Of a DNA stretch of 6,166 nucleotides, positions 1-4,715 are shown piece by piece. The position numbers and the translations under genes were made by a program. The stretch's first letter is position 1. Every line of letters starts with the position of its first letter. The notes beneath the pieces were generated by a model, which ran no database searches, was not told the DNA's origin, and saw only the letters and a list, made by a program, of their open reading frames with translations. Origin of the DNA: Planctomycetaceae bacterium (lineage in GTDB: Bacteria; Planctomycetota; Planctomycetia; Pirellulales; Thermoguttaceae); contig JAITKS010000261.1 in assembly GCA_031278315.1 (NCBI GenBank), forward strand, positions 1-6,166, read 5' to 3'.

Positions 1-29
1 CGATCCCGCTGACAACAATAAATTATTAC

Positions 30-42
30 ACTGATATATTAC
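30..42 (-). repeat. GTAATATATCAGT core repeat, inverted copy
   Basis: ACTGATATATTAC is the reverse complement of GTAATATATCAGT, which forms the ends of the MITE-like element at 1152-1378 and recurs at 5938-5949. Here it could be the right-hand end of an element extending beyond the left edge of the window. Confidence 0.6.
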
Positions 43-91
43 AATTATTGTTACTTTTCTTTGTGCGTTGATATTGCTCCAATATCCGATC

Positions 92-176
92 GCCCTTTCA
101 GGGCTTCGGGGAGGGGGGGGGGGAATTGTTACCCGCCCCGATGGAGCGGGTTATAATCCTGTTGCCCTTTCAGGGC
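92..176. repeat. Double-hairpin intergenic element (GCCCTTTCAGGGC ... GCCCTTTCAGGGC)
   Basis: Two identical 13-bp sequences, GCCCTTTCAGGGC (92-104 and 164-176), can each form a 5-bp hairpin with a 3-base loop. They bracket a third hairpin, CCCGCCCCGATGGAGCGGG (132-150; CCCGC pairs with GCGGG, plus two inner pairs after one mismatch). Between the first and third lies a G-rich tract. This layout resembles REP/BIME-like dispersed elements that I associate with Planctomycetes and related genomes. It lies downstream of the lipoprotein gene and could act as a transcript end or stabiliser, but no U-tract follows on the minus strand. Confidence 0.7.
108..123 (+). repeat. Poly-G tract (GGGGA then 11 G)
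   Basis: Positions 108-111 are G, 112 is A, and 113-123 is an uninterrupted run of eleven G in otherwise AT-rich DNA. It lies inside the double-hairpin element, between its first and central hairpins. Such a run is prone to slippage and to sequencing or assembly length errors. It is outside any gene. Confidence 0.9.
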
Positions 177-256
177 GATTTTAGTTTAAAACGAATACCG
201 AAATTTAAAGTGTGAAAAGTATATCAGGAACGCAGCAGTCTCGACCGTATCTTTAA
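172..256. repeat. Dispersed repeat tail plus GGAACGC...ATCTTTA repeat, copy A
   Basis: AGGGCGATTTTAGTTT (172-187) followed by ACCGAAATTTAAAGT (197-211) and AGTATATCAG (218-227) matches, with divergence, the sequence at 3744-3832 next to another hairpin copy. It runs straight into GGAACGCAGCAG, TCTCGACCGTATCTTTA (228-255), which is related to copies at 1185-1212 and 6104-6135 and, inverted, at 6150-6166. The segment is non-coding and is the 3' flank of the lipoprotein gene. Confidence 0.65.
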
Positions 257-262
257 ATGTTT

Positions 263-802
263 TTATTGTAGATTTGAGTTTATTTCTTTAGCTTTCTCAC
301 TCATCAAGTATGGTGTATTACTTTTTGAATTTTTATTTTTGGATTCATCTTTACGTCCAAACCACGAAGCGAACCATGATTGTTTTGCAACTTTTTGATC
401 CGCCTTTTTTGGTTGTGTATTTGTTGTTTGCATATTTTCTAATGCGACAGATTCACGTTGTAATTTTTCCAATTCTGTATCGCGAAAAATTTTAACGTTT
501 ACAATTTCATTATTGTTCCGATGAAATACTTTTGAATCATCAATTGCTGGTGTATTACTGTTAGCCGAATTAAATTTTTGTTGATCATTAACATAATTAT
601 GTTGTTTATTGTCATAATGCTGACCATGATGCTGTTCATGTTGTTGCCCATGATGCTGCCCATGTTGTTGATAGTATGGCGGAGGTTCAACCATTTTGGT
701 TTTCTTATTGCTCTGAAAAAGTGAACATCCCAAAAAGAATAACACAAAAGAAAATACACCAAACAAGAACATAAATTTTACAGTTCGTTCCGTAATACTC
801 AT
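263..802 (-). CDS. Hypothetical His/Gln-rich lipoprotein
   Basis: I do not recognise a family. From ATG 800-802 the product has 179 residues. It begins MSITERTVKFMFLFGV and runs through a hydrophobic core to FFLGC (Cys26), which fits a lipoprotein signal peptide, although Phe at -3 is not the ideal lipobox residue. The mature part has a Pro/Tyr patch (EPPPYY, about 39-44) and a His-Gly-Gln run at about 47-62 with seven histidines. It then has a polar Asn/Lys-rich stretch and a short aromatic motif, SWFASWFGRKDESK, near 142-155. The frame stays open upstream, with ATGs at 839-841, 887-889 and 902-904. The one at 889 is preceded by GAGG with five-base spacing, the only Shine-Dalgarno-like site in the window. 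These starts would put 13 to 34 extra residues before the signal, and the added DNA includes a copy of the dispersed GATATATCAG repeat. I therefore prefer 802. The protein may bind metal through its histidines, which is inference. Confidence 0.6.
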   Translation of the reverse strand: MSITERTVKFMFLFGVFSFVLFFLGCSLFQSNKKTKMVEPPPYYQQHGQHHGQQHEQHHGQHYDNKQHNYVNDQQKFNSANSNTPAIDDSKVFHRNNNEIVNVKIFRDTELEKLQRESVALENMQTTNTQPKKADQKVAKQSWFASWFGRKDESKNKNSKSNTPYLMSEKAKEINSNLQ

Positions 803-904
803 AATAAATTTAACAACCCGATTTTTAACAATAATTTTCATTGATATTTTAATTTGTGATATATCAGTATAACTCTGTAACACAGACATCCCGTCCTCTT
901 TCAT

Positions 905-1151
905 TGTTTACAAAAACAACTGACAATTTCACCCGAAATAAAAATTCTGCCGATATGTTACCAGCTAATTTACTGAAAGAATTACATAATCTTAAAAGCA
1001 AACTAATTTTGTTTCACTGAATTAATCAAAAATAAATCTGGATATAACAAATGTGAGCTTGGTAATAGTGCCAATTTTCAGATTTTATGTCAAGAGCAAT
1101 TTTTGTAATATTTCAAATGAATATTATCTCAAAACTAATTATTAGAGTTTC
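905..1151. other. AT-rich intergenic stretch, nothing identified
   Basis: This is the first half of the 590-bp gap between the MazG-like gene and the preferred start of the lipoprotein. It is strongly AT-rich. I see no convincing ORF, RNA gene, or confident promoter, although a minus-strand promoter for the lipoprotein would be expected here. Confidence 0.6.
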
Positions 1152-1184
1152 CGTAATATATCAGTTGAATAATTTATTGTTCTC

Positions 1185-1212
1185 GTGAACGCGGTCGTCT
1201 CTCGTATCTTTA
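1185..1212. repeat. GGAACGC...ATCTTTA repeat, copy B
   Basis: GTGAACGCGGTCGTCTC followed by TCGTATCTTTA aligns with 228-255 and with 6104-6135. The shared ends are GAACGC and ATCTTT, and the middle is diverged and slightly shorter. Confidence 0.6.
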
Positions 1213-1221
1213 GGAGTTTCA

Positions 1222-1250
1222 GGATAGTGGATTAGTGGTTAGTGATTAGT
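1222..1250. repeat. GRTTAGT short tandem repeat
   Basis: GGATAGT, GGATTAGT, GGTTAGT and GATTAGT follow one another, giving an imperfect 7-bp tandem repeat directly after the ATCTTTA repeat. It is non-coding. Confidence 0.7.
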
Positions 1251-1317
1251 TCGCATGCGGAGATTATCACGGATTATAAAGTTCAAATCACTTGATTCTT
1301 TTAATTTGTTATTTAAA

Positions 1318-1353
1318 AATCCTGTCAATCCTGTAATTCTGTTTATTCTGTCA
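1318..1353. repeat. 9-bp tandem array (AATCCTGTC type), four units
   Basis: Units AATCCTGTC, AATCCTGTA, ATTCTGTTT and ATTCTGTCA lie head to tail. Arrays of this kind occur between genes in many unrelated bacterial genomes. This one ends 11 bp before the right terminal repeat of the MITE-like element. Confidence 0.75.
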
Positions 1354-1392
1354 AAAAAAATTTCACTGATATATTACGAAAAATTACGGATT

Positions 1393-1701
1393 TTATGGTT
1401 TTATGTTGTCTGGACAATTGCAAATAAATTGTCCGCAACCCGGACAACCGGAGCCGTATTTTTCTCGAACAGATTCGGTTAGATCAATTCCCTTTATGTT
1501 GGCAATTGTTGTTATCCATGCGATAACATCTGCGAATTCGCCTCGTAATTCTTTATCTGTTCCGGCTCTGATTGCTGACGCTAGTTCACCTACCTCTTCA
1601 ATTAACCATAAAAAAGTTGCTTCTGCACCTCGTTCAGAATCTTTTTCAAAATACATCCGATAAATCAACTTTTGAAAATCTGAAATAGTTATTTCTGACA
1701 T
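1393..1701 (-). CDS. MazG-like nucleotide pyrophosphohydrolase with C-terminal four-Cys motif
   Basis: Small cytosolic all-alpha NTP pyrophosphohydrolase of the MazG/dUTPase-like superfamily, expected to hydrolyse (d)NTPs to NMP and pyrophosphate. The 102-residue product has the Mg-binding signature complete: EEVGE (Glu35, Glu36, Glu39) and, 16 residues later, EFAD (Glu55, Asp58). The helix contexts WLIEEVGELASAIRAG and GEFADVIAWITTIANIKGIDL are typical. The tail (residues 81-96) reads KYGSGCPGCGQFICNC, with four cysteines (86, 89, 94, 96) that look like a small zinc knuckle. I know such a tail from a compact MazG-like group common in Planctomycetes. I chose ATG 1699-1701 (MSEITISDFQ). An in-frame GTG at 1753-1755, four bases after the mlaD stop, would add an implausible hydrophobic MLLVIFVTFQFSLQ stretch. 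The gap to mlaD is 58 bp, so co-transcription is likely. The natural substrate cannot be told. Confidence 0.88.
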   Translation of the reverse strand: MSEITISDFQKLIYRMYFEKDSERGAEATFLWLIEEVGELASAIRAGTDKELRGEFADVIAWITTIANIKGIDLTESVREKYGSGCPGCGQFICNCPDNIKP

Positions 1702-1759
1702 TTTTTTTATTTTTTGTAACGAAAATTGAAATGTTACGAATATTACCAATAGCACTATT

Positions 1760-3607
1760 TTATTTTTTGTCGTCTCTTGTTGTTTTATCTATCTGAAAAA
1801 TTAATTTTGTTGGTATCGTAGTTTCTTCGTTTTTTGTAGTTATATCATTTGAGATAACATTTATTTTTGTATTTACTTTTGTGTTTGTTTCTATTTTGTT
1901 GAAAGACATCTGAACGATATCAGACTTGCCGGCCGCCGTTGGATATCGCGGGTCTGTGTTTATAATTACGCCGTCCGGTTCGTATTCGGATTTGTCTTGA
2001 ATCAACAATTCATTCGGCATTATATTTTTCTTATCCGATTTGCTATTTTGCAAATTATTTATTCTCAAATTTGTTTTTGAATAATCGTTGTTTTCATAAA
2101 TATCAGAGTGCTGATTACACGATTCACCGCCGCTGCAAGTTGTGCCGCTGCATGTTGAACAATTTGATTTCTTCTTGTTTTTGTTTTTGTTAAATAACGA
2201 CACAATACAATCTGGAATCAAAGACGAAAAATTCCTCTTCAAATCACAACAACACGGAAAACAATAACACTCCGTACAACAAGGTAATTCAAAGCTGTCC
2301 GTATAATTCTGATAATTTTGGTAATTCTGATTGTTCGTACAATCAAGTTCCTGCTCGTTTACAATCATACTGTCAACATAACAACCGCCTTGAAAATTTA
2401 ACAATTTATCACTGCCAAGACCATCACCCCAAACAGGAATACCATTTTTTACCGGAGACCGCTTTTTTATCAAATTACGAATAAATACAGACGGATCACG
2501 TGCAATTTCATCTGTGAATAGCCGTAAATTAGTCGAAACCGGTTTTACATCTGTGCGAATTAGAAGATTTACATCTTGTGTTATTTTCTCAATATTATCG
2601 AGCGTCAACAACAATTTCTGATACGCAGCCGGATCGTTAATAATTTTTCCCAACGTACCCTCAGAATTTTGAAATGCTTTGAATACAATGATCAATTCAT
2701 CAAATAAAGTCTGCAATTTTACTGACGACATTTTAAGCGATTCCATAATAGCCGGAACATCGCCTTGCACATTGTCTGTAATTTTCGTTACATTATTTAT
2801 AACTAGATCGACTTTGCCTAACGATTCATTACCATGTTTTATAAATCCTCGGCTATCAGCGATTAATAATTCGGCGTCAGCAAAAATATTTTGAGATTTA
2901 TTCAGAATAGCAGATAACACACTTATAATTTGTTTCACATCTTTCTGTAAATTTGGATCATTCACTAGACTGTTTGCTTGATTCGAGAAATTCCGTATAG
3001 CTAACATGGTCTGTTGTAATTCAGCAACGACTTCATCAATTTTATTGTGTCTTCCTTTTGCGTCTTCAGGCGACCCGATAATAATATTCGCCCTTTCAAC
3101 AAATTCACCGATACGTTCAACGGCATTTCCAATAACTTGTAAAGTTTTATTCAAATCACCTTCAAGATTTGTGAAACTTCGCAAAATATCGCTGGATTCA
3201 CGTCCGACTAACGGCGGTGAATCTGCCCCGACAAGTTCAATTTCACCTTTGTAATTTATGTCTTTGACGAATTCGAGAGTAGCGTCGCCCATTATTACAG
3301 TTTGACGAACACGGCACTCTTCGTTTGTATAAATTTTTCTTGAGACCGGCAGCCGAATAGTAATTTCAACTTCGCGATCTTCATCGACAAGTTCTACATT
3401 TGTAACAACACCGATTTTAACACCGTTCTTATAAACCGGCGACCGCTTGGCAATTCCGGGCGTGCGCTGAAAACGTACCTTTATCGTATATTCATCACCG
3501 AAGTTAACGCTTTCGCCCTTGCCGAAATAAATCGCTAAAGCAATTAAACTAATAATCGCCGCAAGCACAGTCACGCCTACCCATAATTCTTTATGTTTAT
3601 TATCCAT
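1760..3607 (-). CDS. mlaD: MCE-domain lipid-binding protein (MlaD-like) with long helical region and Cys-rich C-terminal tail
   Basis: Periplasmic substrate-binding component of the transporter. The 615-residue product has four parts. Residues 8-28 form one N-terminal transmembrane anchor (ELWVGVTVLAAIISLIALAIYF). Residues about 36-116 form one MCE domain, with the diagnostic GIAKRSPVYKNGVKIGVVTN (51-70) and IMGDATLEF (105-113). Residues about 140-375 are a polar, helix-rich, probably coiled-coil region resembling the extensions of Mce and PqiB/LetB-type proteins. Residues about 380-615 form an Asn/Lys/Thr-rich tail holding 14 cysteines between 409 and 497. E. coli MlaD is only about 183 residues, so this is a long-form MCE protein. 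The ATG at 3605-3607 lacks a Shine-Dalgarno sequence, and MDNKHKELWVGVTVL fits the usual short cytosolic stub before the anchor. MCE proteins are known to form hexameric rings, so six copies per complex is inferred. The symbol reflects family membership, not proven orthology. Confidence 0.92.
   Translation of the reverse strand: MDNKHKELWVGVTVLAAIISLIALAIYFGKGESVNFGDEYTIKVRFQRTPGIAKRSPVYKNGVKIGVVTNVELVDEDREVEITIRLPVSRKIYTNEECRVRQTVIMGDATLEFVKDINYKGEIELVGADSPPLVGRESSDILRSFTNLEGDLNKTLQVIGNAVERIGEFVERANIIIGSPEDAKGRHNKIDEVVAELQQTMLAIRNFSNQANSLVNDPNLQKDVKQIISVLSAILNKSQNIFADAELLIADSRGFIKHGNESLGKVDLVINNVTKITDNVQGDVPAIMESLKMSSVKLQTLFDELIIVFKAFQNSEGTLGKIINDPAAYQKLLLTLDNIEKITQDVNLLIRTDVKPVSTNLRLFTDEIARDPSVFIRNLIKKRSPVKNGIPVWGDGLGSDKLLNFQGGCYVDSMIVNEQELDCTNNQNYQNYQNYTDSFELPCCTECYCFPCCCDLKRNFSSLIPDCIVSLFNKNKNKKKSNCSTCSGTTCSGGESCNQHSDIYENNDYSKTNLRINNLQNSKSDKKNIMPNELLIQDKSEYEPDGVIINTDPRYPTAAGKSDIVQMSFNKIETNTKVNTKINVISNDITTKNEETTIPTKLIFQIDKTTRDDKK
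2117..2383 (-). other. Cysteine-rich segment of the MCE protein
   Basis: This stretch encodes residues 409-497 of the MCE protein. It has cysteines at 409, 423, 443, 444, 447, 449, 452, 453, 454, 467, 483, 486, 491 and 497. Its core is PCCTECYCFPCCC (442-454), followed by NCSTCSGTTCSGGESC (482-497). The rest of the 615-residue protein has only one other cysteine (98). A short Asn-Tyr-Gln repeat (NQNYQNYQNY) precedes the core at 427-434 and adjoining residues. As the tail should be periplasmic, the cysteines could form disulfides or bind metal. I recognise no named domain. Confidence 0.8.
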
Positions 3608-3644
3608 TTAAGTTATTTGGTAATATACTATTCATACTTGAAAA

Positions 3645-3721
3645 TTCGGTATTTGTTTCGGTATTTGTTTTCAGTATTTATTTTCGGTATTTATTTTCAG
3701 TATTTGTTTTCGGTATTTATT
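3645..3721. repeat. 13-bp tandem repeat, six units, in the mlaF-mlaD gap
   Basis: Six units of TTC(G/A)GTATTT(G/A)TT lie head to tail, the first 12 bp long and the rest 13 bp. The third and fifth units carry A at the fourth position, and the other units carry G. The array begins 37 bp upstream of the mlaD start codon, so it would lie in the mRNA leader between mlaF and mlaD. There are no spacers, so it is not a CRISPR array. Confidence 0.9.
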
Positions 3722-3734
3722 TTAATGTCAAATC

Positions 3735-3749
3735 CGCCCTGAAAGGGCG
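3735..3749. repeat. CGCCCTGAAAGGGCG hairpin, operon-internal copy
   Basis: This is a perfect 6-bp stem with a 3-base loop, and its arms are the same as in the two hairpins at 92-176. The following AGGGCGATTCTAGTTT (3744-3759) and ACCGAATTTTAAAGT (3799-3813) match 172-211 with a few changes and about 30 extra bases. It lies between the mlaF stop and the mlaD start. On the minus-strand transcript the hairpin is not followed by a U-tract, so it is not a canonical terminator. Confidence 0.75.
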
Positions 3750-3851
3750 ATTCTAGTTTTATGCGTGAACGGTCACCTTTTTCGTTACAAAAAATAAAAC
3801 CGAATTTTAAAGTACAACGAGTATATATTACCGAATTTTTTGTTTACATTT

Positions 3852-4658
3852 CTAAATATTGACAAATTCATGTACTCGTTTATCGTTACAATTAATCAAA
3901 AGATCAGGAGTGCCGTCGAATATAATTTGTGATTCATTGTCATTTAATTTCGGCAACGGATATAACATTATTACTCTGCTTGCAACTTTAAAAATTGATT
4001 TTATATCATGCGTAACAAGTATGCTTGTTACATTATGTTTTTTATGTGTACTTATGATTAATTCATTTATTACATTGCTCATTATCGGGTCGAGTCCGGT
4101 TGTAGGTTCGTCGTAAAGAATGATTTCCGGTTCGAGAGCAAGAGCTCTTGCAAACCCGACCCGTTTTCGCATTCCGCCAGAAAGTTCCGCCGGTTTCTGA
4201 TCTAAAACTTGCTCCGATAAACCTACTTCATTGAGTAAATTCACAACAATTTCTTTTATTTCTTTTCGAGATTTACGCGAATGTTGTATCAACGGAAAAG
4301 CAATATTTTCACCAATTGTCATACTGTCAAATAACGCAGCTTGTTGAAAAACAAATCCGTAGCGAGTACGAATTTGTGCAAGTTCAAAATATGTCAACTT
4401 GCTTAAATCTTGTCCGTCGAAAATTACGTTACCTTTGTCAGGTTTGAAAAGTCTAATCATCGTTTTAAGAAGAACAGTTTTCCCGCAGCCGCTTTCTCCG
4501 ATAATCGCAACCGTTTCACCGTCATCAATTGTTAAACTGATATTATGCAACACATTCGCCTGTCTCGATGCTAAATTCGATACCGAAGTAAAATACTTGC
4601 TAACATTCTTAATCACTAACAACGGATAATCCAACTTGACACCCTTAACGGAATCCAT
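3852..4658 (-). CDS. mlaF: MlaF-family ABC transporter ATP-binding protein
   Basis: Cytoplasmic ATPase that powers the MlaE permease. All nucleotide-binding motifs are intact in the 268-residue product: Walker A GESGCGKT (54-61), Q-loop in FVFQQAALFD (102-111), signature ELSGGMRKRVGFARALA (158-174), Walker B IILYDEPTTGLD (179-190, catalytic Glu184), and H-loop VTHD (His217). The FQ-x-AALFDSMT and ELSGGM(R/K)KRV stretches are typical of the MlaF/TGD3 branch rather than of generic importers, and the length matches E. coli MlaF (269). Residues 25-35 (SVSNLASRQAN) lengthen the loop between the first two strands. The tail ends in the family's GTP-x-x-L...V-x-EFV pattern. The ATG at 4656-4658 is 57 bp after mlaE. 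The leader is A/T-only around the expected ribosome site, with no GGAG-like sequence. The gene is separated from the MCE gene by an unusually long, repeat-filled 244-bp gap. Confidence 0.96.
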   Translation of the reverse strand: MDSVKGVKLDYPLLVIKNVSKYFTSVSNLASRQANVLHNISLTIDDGETVAIIGESGCGKTVLLKTMIRLFKPDKGNVIFDGQDLSKLTYFELAQIRTRYGFVFQQAALFDSMTIGENIAFPLIQHSRKSRKEIKEIVVNLLNEVGLSEQVLDQKPAELSGGMRKRVGFARALALEPEIILYDEPTTGLDPIMSNVINELIISTHKKHNVTSILVTHDIKSIFKVASRVIMLYPLPKLNDNESQIIFDGTPDLLINCNDKRVHEFVNI

Positions 4659-4715
4659 ATTTTTCGTTTCAAAAATTTTTTATGTTGCTGTTATTTTAAT
4701 TTTTTATACGATCAA

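Larger units (their letters stand above)
1152..1378. repeat. MITE-like element with 14-bp perfect terminal inverted repeats
   Basis: CGTAATATATCAGT at 1152-1165 is matched perfectly in inverse by ACTGATATATTACG at 1365-1378, bounding 227 bp with no coding capacity. Inside, in order, are a GTGAACGCGGTCGTCTC, TCGTATCTTTA block (1185-1212), a GRTTAGT microsatellite (1222-1250), about 65 bp of unique AT-rich DNA, and four 9-bp units of AATCCTGTC type (1318-1353). I see no clear target-site duplication, so a transposition origin is inference. A composite of older repeats is equally possible. Confidence 0.6.

Noticed and set aside
310..495. Plus-strand 61-codon frame antisense to the lipoprotein gene
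   Set aside because: It is rich in Phe/Tyr/Leu as expected of the complement of Asn/Lys codons, and has no family resemblance or ribosome site.
499..762. Minus-strand 87-codon frame with Met/Ile/Asn repeats
   Set aside because: It overlaps the lipoprotein gene in another frame, and its repeats are only the frame-shifted reading of the HGQ-encoding DNA.
955..1020. Plus-strand 21-codon frame beginning MLPANLLKELHNL
   Set aside because: It is too short, with no ribosome site or recognisable context, although its amphipathic look drew attention.
1255..1482. Plus-strand 75-codon frame
   Set aside because: It starts in the GRTTAGT/MITE-like repeat, crosses the AATCCTGTC array and runs antisense into the MazG-like gene, so it is a chance frame.
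1403..1663. Plus-strand 86-codon frame antisense to the MazG-like gene
   Set aside because: The opposite strand encodes an intact MazG signature, so this is a shadow.
1702..1755. N-terminal extension of the MazG-like protein from GTG 1753-1755
   Set aside because: It would add a hydrophobic signal-like segment to a cytosolic enzyme family that normally starts near MSEITISDFQ, and an ATG is available there.
3645..3721. Possible CRISPR array
   Set aside because: The units are 13 bp and directly adjacent without spacers, and no cas gene is present.
3735..3749. Intrinsic terminator after mlaF
   Set aside because: The hairpin is sound but no U-tract follows on the minus-strand transcript, and the sequence belongs to a dispersed repeat.
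2679..4629. Plus-strand frames at 2679-2894, 3006-3254, 3859-4116 and 4399-4629
   Set aside because: All lie antisense inside the MCE or ATPase genes, whose minus-strand products have clear family motifs.
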